A program made the position numbers and the translations under genes. A stretch of DNA of 64,000 bases from Spinacia oleracea (taxonomy: Eukaryota > Streptophyta > Magnoliopsida > Caryophyllales > Amaranthaceae), in assembly GCF_020520425.1 (NCBI RefSeq), contig NC_079487.1, positions 86,123,141 to 86,187,140 on the forward strand, read 5' to 3'. Positions 24,357 to 34,462 of the stretch are shown here, piece after piece (position 1 is the first letter of the stretch; every line of letters starts with the position of its first letter). The notes under the pieces were generated by a model that was given only the letters and a program-made list of their open reading frames with translations, was not told where the DNA came from and made no database searches.

Positions 24357-25889
24357 TGTAGACACCTACTTTTGTCCCCATTCCCGCAAGGGAAAGGTTC
24401 GATGATGAAAGCATAAAAACTCCACTTGACAACGCATCTCCTATAAAATAAACGAATCTCGATTCCCCATTTCATTTCACCCGAAACCTGCTATTTATGG
24501 AAACCTGCTAAAAATAGTAACTGCCGTAAAAGGTAGCGTCTAAAAGTGGCAAATCATAAAAGATAGAAACCTTTCAGAATTAGGTGTTGCACTCCAACAT
24601 AAATCCTAAATGAAATAGAAAACCGCGAGAATCCTATTCCTAATAGGATTCGGAAATAAGAGTTACGTATTAATTAAAATCCTAACGAACCTAGAGTTCG
24701 TAACGGGCCCAGACGCATTCCGTCACAAAATTGATACGCGCTAAAAGACTCTAATTAATCTCAAACTCTACGGATTTCAGGAATCCGAATCTGACAAAGA
24801 ATTCGGCCCAGACATCACTTTCAACGCCCAGAGCTGGACGCCGAAATCTTTGACTCCCAGCCCTGGGGGCTGAAATTACATGGATCTCTATTTTCAACGC
24901 CCAGCCCTGGGTGCCGAAATCTTTGACGCCCAGAGCTGGGCGCCGAAATTACCTGGGACGTGTTTTTTCCTAATTCTTTATGGATTAGAACTCTGTAATT
25001 CTATCTTTCCACAAACTCTTCCCTATAAATAGGCCCATAGTTTCGACGTGAAAGGACACAACAACACATAATATATTCTGAGTATTGACTCTAAACCCCT
25101 TAGCCTAAGCCTCTCGCTGCGAAACTGTTCACGCGTTCTGTCGCAATCGATCCATAAATCGAACATAACGTATCCTGTCCCATAATTGAGATTCGTTAAA
25201 TAAAAAGGAGAAATAGCAAAGTCAAAGTGGTTAGTTTTCTGAGAACCGTGACGCACCTCTCAAGGGTGCGTCGTAATGTGTCCCTTTTCGATGATTTAAC
25301 TGCTTTCCTCGCCCTTTTTATGAACTGTTAAACTAACCTAATATGATTGTTCTGTCACGCCTAACAAATATAATATTTTTGGGAAATCGGATTATCATGC
25401 TAGGTCCCTTAATGTTATTTAAATCAGATAATCTCGATCGAATTAGTATTATATGTTGCATATTGCTAAAATCAACTCAGATTAGTTTAATAGTTAACGC
25501 ATGTCCCTTCAATTATTTATGCTGAGCTAGTAAGGATATCCTGCCTCTGGAGTTATCGACGAGCGAATTACTCCTCTCGGTAGTTACAGTCCCCCGAACC
25601 CTCAATCTCTACCTTGCGGGTGTATATTGAGAGATCCCCACACCAGGGATCACAAGGGAACCTACGGCCGTCGTGGTCAAACATAATTGCACTCCCTTTA
25701 TGTCACGATAACCGGGTTTTGTCAGTTTTTCTCATTGTCGTTAAAAACTGAATGACGACTCCTATATTACTAGTCAATTGTGTGTATACTCACAGGAAAT
25801 CCAATTACACTTGATTGAATAAAAAGAATCGCCACACCCACGAGGGACAAGGTCACGCATTAGCCTCGCGCTTTTTCGACCCCCTCACA
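24357..25889 (+). repeat. 3' LTR of the non-coding retrotransposon
   Basis: It has the same 1533-bp length as the 5' LTR, with about 20 scattered substitutions. Several of these fall in the GGGCGCC palindromes (for example GCTGGGCGCC became GCTGGACGCC). It is followed by the target duplication GTTGC. Confidence 0.95.
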
Positions 25890-25894
25890 GTTGC

Positions 25895-27639
25895 GTGCAG
25901 GAGTATACATATAAAATTAATATTTTGTTATTACAACTAATCAACACAAACGATAGGCAAGAAAAAAAATTCACAAAATTCATCTACATTCCATCTTTAG
26001 CCAAAAAATAAAAAAGTACACTTTAAAGTTTTATGACTTATAAACAGACTAATGTAAAATATTATAAATAAACGTAATTTTCTTTTGTTTAAATAAAAAA
26101 AATAGAGAAATCTTAATGCATATTAATTAGTATTTAATAAACGTGTAAAAGGCTAAACGTAAAGAACAAAATGAAATGGAGGGAATAACTGTTAGAAACC
26201 AATCCTAGGCTATAATTATGGGAGAAATTTATGGAGCTAATTATCCTAGGCTATAATTGTTAGAATATATGAATATATTCTGTAAAAATATCCTGTAATA
26301 TTAATATTTAGGCAATGATTTAGCAAATCATACATTAATAGCAAGAGTAATAATATCTCACGTGATTGTAGCAAGGGATATTATTCTCTCACGTAATCAT
26401 AGATGTGTATCGTGTAATTATGGTTATGATTGATTATGTAAGATAAGTGTATTATTGGAATAAGATAATTCAAGGGATTAATCTCTTTCAATAATATTAC
26501 TTGATTTACCTTTTATACGGGCTTGCTTTTAACTGTTAGTCGTGTCATTTTACAAACGAAATCGAATCCCTTATTTCTTTCCGTAATTATAGGCTGAAGA
26601 TGACACGGCAAAACTTTATATTCTTAAATAATAACTTAATTCTTTGTTGATTTTTGCTTTATACATGAGAAAGATTTGTGAAAGTGTAGAGGGTAGTTTA
26701 GTCTTTTCCAAGAGGGACACCAAAGGAAGATTTACGGAAATAACACATCTCTTAACTTATAGAATAGAGATTAATGCATAATAACCATAAAGATGAAATT
26801 GCAAATTTATTTCGGTGTAAAGAAACCGAAAATGTAGTGACTTGTTCGAGGCCATAGTCGACACAAACAGAATTCGTAAGGCACGGAGTATCACCCAATA
26901 TTTTTATTGACCACCTTCAATGCAAGATTGCATTATTCTAAAACTAATGACCTTGCTCTGCAAATTGGCTAGTCTTTAGAAAAATAGAAAAATGAGCTAT
27001 TGGACCAGATAATTGTAGTCTGTAATTTTAGTCGACATATTTTGCATTCCGACTCTAATTTCATCATTTCAACCACTCCATTTTCATAATCATATCATAA
27101 AAAATCAGTACCAAAATCATTGAAAATTAAGAAATCGATGTAATTTCATAAAAAAAAAAAAGTTTAAAAATATAGAGAAAAGTTTGAGAGAGAAAAGCTC
27201 AAAAGATACATTGGTAATTATTAATCAAAGAAACAATGAAGTTTCTTAGAAAATAGGTAGTTTTGAATCATCATTGCAATTTCTCTAATTTCTTTCAAAT
27301 TAAAATAATAGAAAATGCAATAAAATGAAAGCAAAAGACGAAGTAAGAAGATAACTATGAAATTGACTGATGTGAAATGGGGTTTATATATGATTACAAT
27401 GGTTGTGATCAGGAGAGAAAAATGGTAGAGGGTATATTAGTCTTTTTGATTGGGGACATCAAAAGTGGGATTACATTATTGCCCCTCCCCTCTTCCCTTA
27501 TGCAATAGAGATTCACTTATACTTTATTTTTATTTGCAATGAAAACATGAAATATGTCATGTCTTAGTGGTAGAGCTTTTATTGTTTAAAATCGTCATGC
27601 GTCACGTAAGTTTTTTTAGAAACGTTTTTTTAATATATA
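25895..27639. other. AT-rich sequence, probably inside a Helitron-like element
   Basis: No coding sequence was recognised. A short direct repeat, ATCCTAGGCTATAATT, occurs at about 26202 and 26246. If the interrupted Helitron-like end at 14425 is real, this sequence would be its body. Confidence 0.3.
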
Positions 27640-27893
27640 CTACCTCCGTTTCAAAAAGATCTTTACGCTTTGAAAAATGTGTCCAAAAATCAAAACTTTG
27701 ACCATAAATTCTCACTATTATATCTATCAAAAATCATCATGAGATATCTTGTTAGATTCATCTCGAAATGTATTTTATAAATATCAATTTTTATAATTTT
27801 TTGCCATACTAAATTGGATATATTAATGGTCAAACATTGCACCGGAGTTCGTGTAAATAGTAAGTGTAAAGATTTTTTTTGAAACGGGAGTAG
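27640..27893. mobile_element. Stowaway-type MITE (254 bp)
   Basis: The terminal inverted repeats are CTACCTCCGTTTC at the left and GAAACGGGAGTAG at the right, with TA duplications at 27638-27639 and 27894-27895. The internal part resembles the MITE at 3447-3699. Confidence 0.85.
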
Positions 27894-27898
27894 TAGTA

Positions 27899-27925
27899 CT
27901 AGTCTTATATGCACGCGATGCGTGC
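27899..27925 (-). mobile_element. Helitron-like 3' terminus
   Basis: Read on the minus strand, the perfect hairpin GCACGC-GAT-GCGTGC (27911-27925) is followed by CTAG at 27899-27902 and then T. That fits the Helitron rule of a hairpin about 10 bp before CTRR and insertion next to T. The body would extend to the right. A related but weaker end (TTATATGCACGCATCATT) lies near 29860. The 5' terminus was not identified. Confidence 0.45.
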
Positions 27926-28635
27926 GAAATCATCAAAAAACTTAAAATTGTGTTGTTAAAATTAATATATCATAACGAAAAATCAAAATTTCATTACATA
28001 GAATAAAGGATTTGCAGGAGCTAACATAATTTCATAATCCTGTTATAGTCTCTACATAGTATATCCTGCTTGATAGGACAGATTCAGTCTTATTATACCC
28101 AAAATTATCCGAGTTAAGAAAGCTCAGGGGATGTCTCTTCGCCAACTTCATCTCTCTCTGAAGCCTCCTTTATGTGACGCCACTCTGAATTTGTATTATG
28201 AATGACTCTTACCTATAATTAACAGAAATAATTATGAAACAATCTCATACATCCACCTATAGAGGCAGATACTCAAATGTAACAGAAACCAACTTGAGGT
28301 ATTCAAACTCCTAGCCACTTTGATAATTCATAGGCAAAGCGTTTTTAATTATGCTGACATTCTGGAAGATGAAAACTTATAACCGTAACTCTTTCTCTTA
28401 ATTTGCAATCATCATTTACAGGTTTGAATAAAGCAAAGAAGACAACTCCACCGGATTGTAAAATTTGACCCTAATTGTAAACAATCTGTTTACATGAGTA
28501 GAGTATGCAAATTTTGCATATCAAGATTTGTTTTGTTTTTGGACTTTCAAGATGATTGTACGTACCCTAGTGTTTATAATTAACCTTAATTTGAAGAAGT
28601 TTTAGATAATATTTTGGTTATCTTATTGATTTTAC

Positions 28636-28774
28636 AGGAGTGAATTGGTGTGGGAAGAGTTGTAGACTGAGATGGTTGAACTATCTAAGACCAAATATCA
28701 AAGGGCCGGGGGAAACATTTCTGATGAAGAGGATGACCTTATACTTAGGCTTCGCAAACTTCTTGGTAATAGGT
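28636..28774 (+). pseudogene. R2R3-MYB exon 2 relic
   Basis: After a splice-acceptor-like TTTTACAG, the sequence encodes [18 protein letters not shown], the diagnostic end of the R2 repeat and linker of plant R2R3-MYB factors. A small insertion near 28700 then shifts the frame. In the other frame the R3 start continues ([19 protein letters not shown]) up to a GT donor-like site. No exon 1 or exon 3 was found nearby, and introns and AT-rich sequence surround it. It is an isolated, frameshifted exon, possibly captured by the Helitron-like element whose end lies at 27899. Confidence 0.8.
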
Positions 28775-30240
28775 ACTAAATTATTTTCATATATTTCAAC
28801 AATTATACTTGAGATTATATTCTACTTCGTATCAAATAAAGGATACTAAGGATAGACTCTCAATTATTATATTCACGCAATTATTTCAGTTAATATGTAA
28901 ATGAATCTCTAAATACAATCATAAACCAAAATTGATTAATTAAGGTTGTGACTTGTGATCCATAAAATATTAGGCAGCAATCTATATACTAATTTGTTCT
29001 TCTTAGTTCTTGCTTTTTCAAATTAAAAATAGAACGTAACTAAAAGTAGAAAGAGTGAGAAAACACTTATTTATATGCGAACCATACTCGTTTAGACAAC
29101 TTTAATATCTAAGTGGTAAACCTTTAGCATTTTACTTGAAACGGTATGAAGTTGGTGACGTGTCTTGTTTCTTATTTCCTTTATTGATCCTCTTTTCTAC
29201 ACAAAGATCTTTTAACGAATATGGCACGAAAATTGTACTAAATGAAAAACTTGCAACAAAATGGCAACAAAAAGGTTGTTGTAAGTTTTTACTATAAAAT
29301 GTTATTTTAGACTCAGAAGTGGGCATGCCTAACACTAACAGTACCTAAAACTTATAATCAAATCTCGTCTGCATCACATCAATTTCTACTTTTATGTGAA
29401 AACCAAAACATTGCAAGAGAAAGCATGGTACAAGGAAATAGGCTAAACAATGTTACAATATGTTTTTCTGTAATTTCATTCCATGGAGAAAAGTTTACAG
29501 CATATGGTACATTCTTTACTGTACAATAATAAAGTAATAACATCAGTAATTTTCTTTTCCAAATATCTCCTAACAATTCCATCTATAACCTATATGTAAT
29601 GTATGGAAGGCAATTAAGAAATTAACTGCGTTCGTTCCATATATTACACCAATAAGTGTTTAACTATTGTATACTGTCCTATCATAAAAAAAAAAACTAT
29701 TGTACACTGAAAGGTGTTTTGAACTCCTTTTGTTCAGTGTGAGGAAATGAATGAACAAATATCGCACTATTTTGAAATATGCAGTTCAAACAATGAAAAA
29801 TAAACCTTTTTCCTGTGTAGTCGGTTTTCATATACTATCATAACAATCTTTGACCATAGCCTTATATGCACGCATCATTATATAAAAATTTAAATTTGCG
29901 TTATTAGAAACCGAGTGAGAAAAGGAAGAAACAAAACAATCTTTAGTTTGTGTGTTTATTAACAATAAAACTCATTATCCTAGTTCAAATTACAAAAATA
30001 ATATGGTCCAATTTTATTTCAAAAGAAATAAAATTACGAGCATATATGAGTTTTCATACTTTTGCATGTGGAGAATTAATTTATTACAATTGTCAACAAA
30101 TAGCACAAAAGGACACTTAATAAATAAAATTCACGTTATTCTCAAAACTTAGGGTCATTGTGTTATTAATATAATGAGACCTCCAAAAACTCAAAGAAAC
30201 AACTATAAATTTCAAAGCATAAAAATGAAGTACTAATATC
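28775..30240. other. AT-rich intergenic sequence, no gene seen
   Basis: The short frames here (for example 29132-29335 and 29379-29582, minus) have no recognisable domain. A second Helitron-like 3' signature is possible near 29856-29875. Confidence 0.35.
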
Positions 30241-30244
30241 TCAT

Positions 30245-30850
30245 ATATAACAATAAGAAACGTCACCCGTCTAATTTAAAATCTTGATCAATTAAACTTT
30301 GTCTAATACTCCATAATTATTTAATATGCGCACTTTAAATTTAATTCGCGTATAAAAGATTTACAAATAAATCGTCTTGGTAAGAAAGGTTACTCGTCTA
30401 ATTTAAAACCTTGATCAATTAAAGTTTCTCTAAGAGCAACTCCAATGGTTGCATTTAGAGACTTGCTTGCAATTTCCAAACATTCAAGCAAGTAGCTAAA
30501 CCATTGGAGCTATTTTGTTAAATTAGCTAGACAAAGCACATTAGCTCTACCAAGCTAATCTTGGGAAAAAAACAACAACTTTTGTTTTTCCTAATTATTA
30601 GGAATGTAATTATGTAAACGTAAGAATAGAAGAAAAAAAATAGAAAAGAAGTTAAACAAAAATCAAAGCTACTTGCTAACCATTAAGAGCATGTCGTAAC
30701 TAAAAAATGTTGCTTGAAAAAATGATTTGGCATACCAAGCTACAATGTTATTAGCTAACCCATTAAAGATGCTCTAATACTCCGTTTTTATTTAATTTTT
30801 GAACATTAAATTTAATTCGCGTATAAAAAATTTACGAAATCAACGTTAAG
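30245..30850. repeat. Tandem duplication, about 130-bp unit, second copy split by a MITE
   Basis: The sequence CGTCTAATTTAAAATCTTGA followed by TCAATTAAA and, later, AATTCGCGTATAAAA occurs at about 30268-30362 and again at about 30394-30828. The second copy is interrupted by the MITE 30434-30774. Confidence 0.8.
30434..30774. mobile_element. Tourist/Harbinger-type MITE (341 bp)
   Basis: It starts GAGCAACTCCAATGG and ends CCATTAAAGATGCTC, with TAA target duplications at 30431-30433 and 30775-30777. The neighbouring tandem copy (GTCTAATACTCC, about 30302) shows the unoccupied site, which confirms the boundaries. A second internal CCATTGGAG motif is present at about 30503. Confidence 0.88.
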
Positions 30851-30954
30851 AGATTAGAAAAAAGCAAGTTAAAAAAACATTAAAAAAACTATATTTTAAA
30901 TGCATTTTATGGTCATAAGTATATACTTTTATTAGGTTCAATTTATTACTTCAT

Positions 30955-32480
30955 AAAAAAACCTAAAAACCATGACTCTTTCTCTCACCACATTTCCTCA
31001 TCCAAAGGAAACCTAAAAAACCCAAAACCCTAGCCGCTCCGCTTGCTCGCCGGTGGCCACAACCTTCACGGCCACCGGTGAGTTTGCGTGCCTCCAGCGT
31101 AATAGTAGATGGTGGTCAATCTAAGTGCCCAGTGGTGTTTTTCGCCGGTGAAGAAGTCGAAGAAGGAACGAGGCCTTCATTCCGATTGCTTCCTACTCCT
31201 CCTTGTGTTCTCCTCTTCTAGTCGGATTCTCTTTTTGCTTGTTCGTATCATCGGAAGGAAACGACCTAATTAAGCTCAGTCGAGTTTGGGTCAGACGATT
31301 AGTTTGATTGATTTTCATCAACCTTGGTGCCTATTTCCAGATCTTCCCGTAGCGCCGCCGTCGATAAATCGGCAGTAAAGGTAAAGTTAAGGGTTAGGGT
31401 TTATATTTTGTGATAGAAAACACTAGTTTAGGTTGTGACCTGTTGTCTTTAGGGTTTTGGAATCTTTAATTCCGAAAGTATCCTTGTCGCAGCCGTCTCG
31501 TGGTGTCGGAAAACGCCGACCTTGACGGTAAAGGTAAAGATTAGGGTTTTGGCATCTTTAATTTCGAATTTAGCTTTGTCGTCGCCGTCTCGTGGTGTCG
31601 GAAAAACGCCGACCTTGACGGTAAAGGTAAAGATTAGGGTTTCTAAATTGGTTCTTAATTTTGCTGTTTTGTGTCCCTGAGGCTCGATCCCCTAGTTTGT
31701 AGGCTTAGTTTCTCTTTGGGTGGGTTGGTTATTTCCTTATGTGTTTTAATAGGTTAATGTTATTATTGATTCTTTGTGGTTTAGTAGTTTGTTGATGTGG
31801 TGTTTAATTGAGGAAGTGAAGGGGTTGGATTTTCTATATTGGTGGTGGAAGTTGTTAAGTTGCTTTTGAAGTAATCTTAGGGTAATGCTCTTAGGTGTTA
31901 TGGCAGAGGAAGGAAATGTTAGTCAATGGAAGGTTTGGTGTTCTTGGGTTGTAGTTGTTAGTTGGTCTTTGGGATTAACTTTTGTTAATTTTAATATTAG
32001 GTTGGCGTTGCAAGAATTCAACGCTTTCAAAACCCTTAATCTGAAAGCAGCTCCCCAATTTTTGGGGGTTCATAGCTTGCTACCAAAGTCACGTTTAGTG
32101 ACTCAAGATGCTTGTGAGCGGTTCATAAGGTCTTTTCAACCCCGTTGTGACATTCTTACACTTTCGATCCTTTCTTTGTCTTCCATAGTTTACAGGTTAA
32201 CAAAGGAATACTCCCTCAAACTCTGTTTCATCTCCTATAAGGAAATCATGGCTAACGACGGCTTTGGCACGAGTACACCTCGTTGGTGGTGCAAGCAAGG
32301 CCCTTTCAACAAACAAGGTTGGACACAAAGAATGCATACTTGTTTTGTAATGGTCTTTAAAGACCATAGTGATGTAATTTTTTTAGTTTGTTTTGTAATG
32401 GTCTTTAAAGACCTTAGTGGTGTAGTTTAGTTTGTAACTTTATTTTATTAATGCAATTTAAGCCTATGTCAAAAAAAAAA
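30955..32480 (+). mobile_element. Poly-A retroposon (LINE-like, non-autonomous)
   Basis: The segment ends in an A10 tract and is flanked by the 10-bp duplication ATTACTTCAT (30945-30954 and 32481-32490), the mark of target-primed retroposition. The 5' part is GC-richer and leader-like (CCCTAGCCGCTCCGC near 31030) and contains an approximately 89-bp duplication (about 31497-31560 and 31586-31645, both with AAACGCCGACCTTGACGGTA). The 3' part has two copies of TTTTGTAATGGTCTTTAAAG (32342 and 32391). No reverse transcriptase is encoded. It may be a deleted L1-type element or a chimeric retroposon. Confidence 0.75.
31885..32430 (+). CDS. Hypothetical 181-residue frame inside the retroposon
   Basis: An uninterrupted frame of 181 codons. 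It starts with MAEEGN at an internal Met, then has a Trp/Val-rich hydrophobic stretch (about 18-35). A charged and Ser-rich middle follows, and the tail repeats CFVMVFKD twice because of the DNA repeat. No domain was recognised. The placement within a poly-A retroposon suggests it is a remnant or host-derived fragment; whether it is translated is unknown. Confidence 0.3.
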   Translation: MLLGVMAEEGNVSQWKVWCSWVVVVSWSLGLTFVNFNIRLALQEFNAFKTLNLKAAPQFLGVHSLLPKSRLVTQDACERFIRSFQPRCDILTLSILSLSSIVYRLTKEYSLKLCFISYKEIMANDGFGTSTPRWWCKQGPFNKQGWTQRMHTCFVMVFKDHSDVIFLVCFVMVFKDLSGVV

Positions 32481-32490
32481 ATTACTTCAT

Positions 32491-32951
32491 TATCTTTTTC
32501 ATCTTTTTATAAAAATATATAATGAGGGTCGGGTCCTTTTGAACCCCCATAAAACAATACTAGTCCGCCCCTGCTCTGTAGCATCCTTAACCGAAGAAAT
32601 ATGGGCTATGAAATCAACAAGGAAAAGACACCAATAGGGAAATAGATTTACATTACAAAATGAATCTTAACTTTTACGTTACAGTTTTCTTAGGCTTTTT
32701 ATAATTTTTTGCTTGATGATAATTATTGTACCCGTTTTAGTATTTTCCCTTAAGGGCTACATGAAATGTTCTTAAAACCCAAATCTAAGGACCATAGCCC
32801 TAGGAGAAAAAGTATGGCGGCCAACCGAATGAAGCCCAAAAGAAGCCCAATCCTATGTAGCAATTTAGGTTGACATCATGGAAGTAAAGAACGGAGAAAG
32901 ACGAAGCTATTCGAGGAAATTGATGTTTGTGATTGAGAATCGTGCGAGAAA
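32491..32951. other. Intergenic flank of the copia insertion
   Basis: No gene is seen. The part 32580-32700 (for example GGGCTATGAAAT and ACATTACAAAAT) has a diverged direct copy at 52575-52690, on the far side of the copia element. Confidence 0.5.
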
Positions 32952-32956
32952 TCGGC

Positions 32957-34396
32957 TGTTGGTTCTGCGTTTTGATGATGAAAACGCAAACTTCCTAATT
33001 ATTGTTTAAGTGTGTTATTGTAATGCTAAGTTAGGGAGTGCCTGAGTTGGACAAACTAAGCATGTGGAACAAACACCAAGCAATATAAGGAGCTCCTAAA
33101 GAATCGATCAGTGTGCAAATGTTATCAATGGTTGATCCTTAGGAAGTTGATCCTCAAGAAGTTGATCCTCAAGAGATTGATCCTCAAAGAGGTTGATCCT
33201 CAACGAGGTTGATCCTCTAAGAGGTTGATCCTCAAAGAAGGTTGATCCTCAAGAAGGTTGATCCTCAAGATGGTTGATCCTCAAAGTGGTTGATCCTCAA
33301 CGGTTGATCCTCAACGGCTGATCCTAAACAAGTTATTAAGAGTGTTCCTCATATATTATGAGAATCATCATTGTTTCGGAGAAGGAACAATGCATGAAGC
33401 GTTCAGGGGAAGCTTCAAAAGGTTCCAACATGAAAGCTACAACATATGAGTTTATGTTTAGATTTTGTGTAAGTATTTTAATATCGTTTATGCATAATAT
33501 GGAACAAAAGGAACACGTGCATTTTAATACGTTTTGAGAAAATAGTTTTTGTAAATAAAATAAAGTTTTATAAAGGAAAAATCTTTGGCAAATAAATAAA
33601 ACGATTTTAATAAAATCAGCATTGGATTCTGATTCAGAATTCCTTGTTTTCCAAGAAAAGGTTTTTACTTGTTCCTAAAACGACTCCCACTATTTTTTCT
33701 GAACTGAACGTGTTAAAAGTGGTTTGAAAAAGTCTTCCTGTTTCTCTCAATCAACGTGCACGTTACTGCTCCCAGTAACTGTTAGTGGTAGTTGAGGAGA
33801 ACATGGGAAACTGACCTAGGAAGTTCTTCTATAAAAGGAAAAGAATTTTCATTTCTCAAATCACTACTGACAACGTGTAATATTTCTAAAGAACTTAAGA
33901 GTTTTTATAAAAGTCAGTTTACAAAAGAGCGTGTTCCTCAAAGTTCCTTTATTGTACATAAGCTTTATTGAATACTAGAGTTTTCATAATTCGAGTTGTA
34001 ATTGTGGGGTTAAGGATCGAGTGATCCTTGAGTTGTGGGGTTAAGGATCAAGTGATCCTTGAGTTTTAAGTGTAAGGGTTGAGTGATCCTTAAAGTGACT
34101 TAGAGGCAAGTCAGCGAGAGAGTGTGAAATGAGCAAGCACAGTAATCAACGGGGATTGCTGTGGGGAACTCGTGTTCAAGTGGAACTCGAGTTGTTGAGT
34201 GTATTGTATTCGAGGCATTGCAATATATAAAGAGGTTGAGGTTTTCCTTCTTGATTAGTGTCAAGAAGGTTCCTCATTTTCACATTCTTCTTGTTTATTG
34301 ATCGTTGTTCCTTTAACGTTTAAATTCCGCAAGAAACGTACTAAATTCCTCAAAACAATTCACCCCCCTCTTGTCAGTGTTCCTACTGAACTATCA
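32957..34396 (+). repeat. 5' LTR of the copia element (1440 bp)
   Basis: It begins TGTTGGTTCTGCG and ends ACTGAACTATCA. It contains a minisatellite of GGTTGATCCTCAA(A/G) units (about 33125-33330) and a TATA motif (TATAAAAGG, 33830-33838). The homologous 3' LTR is longer, mostly because it has about twice as many minisatellite units. Confidence 0.95.
33125..33330. repeat. GGTTGATCCTCAA minisatellite in the 5' LTR
   Basis: About a dozen 13-17-bp units vary at the spacer (AAGAA, AAGAG, CGAG, AAGT). Confidence 0.9.
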
Positions 34397-34398
34397 GT

Positions 34399-34410
34399 TG
34401 GTATCAGAGA
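34399..34410 (+). other. Primer-binding site of the copia element
   Basis: TGGTATCAGAGA starts two bases after the 5' LTR. It matches the initiator-methionine tRNA primer site typical of plant Ty1-copia elements. Confidence 0.85.
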
Positions 34411-34462
34411 AGGATCTCACAAAAATACAGGAAACCCTGTTGAGAAAAAGTTCCTGGAAAGT

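Larger units (their letters stand above)
14448..25889 (+). mobile_element. Complete non-coding LTR retrotransposon (11.4 kb, Ty3-gypsy-like PBS)
   Basis: Two direct LTRs of 1533 bp each (14448-15980 and 24357-25889) begin TGTAGACACC and end CTCACA. They are flanked by the 5-bp target duplication GTTGC (14443-14447 and 25890-25894). A primer-binding site follows the 5' LTR and a purine-rich tract precedes the 3' LTR. No gag or pol frame is present in the 8.4-kb interior, so it must be mobilised by another element, as in large retrotransposon derivatives (LARDs). Comparing the two LTRs by eye shows roughly 20 substitutions, which suggests a fairly recent insertion. A hAT element is nested at 16648-17341 and a tandem array sits near the 3' end. 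Confidence 0.93.

Noticed and set aside
28640-28849. A functional MYB gene
   Set aside because: Only one exon is present, it is frameshifted after the linker, and no first or third exon could be found nearby.
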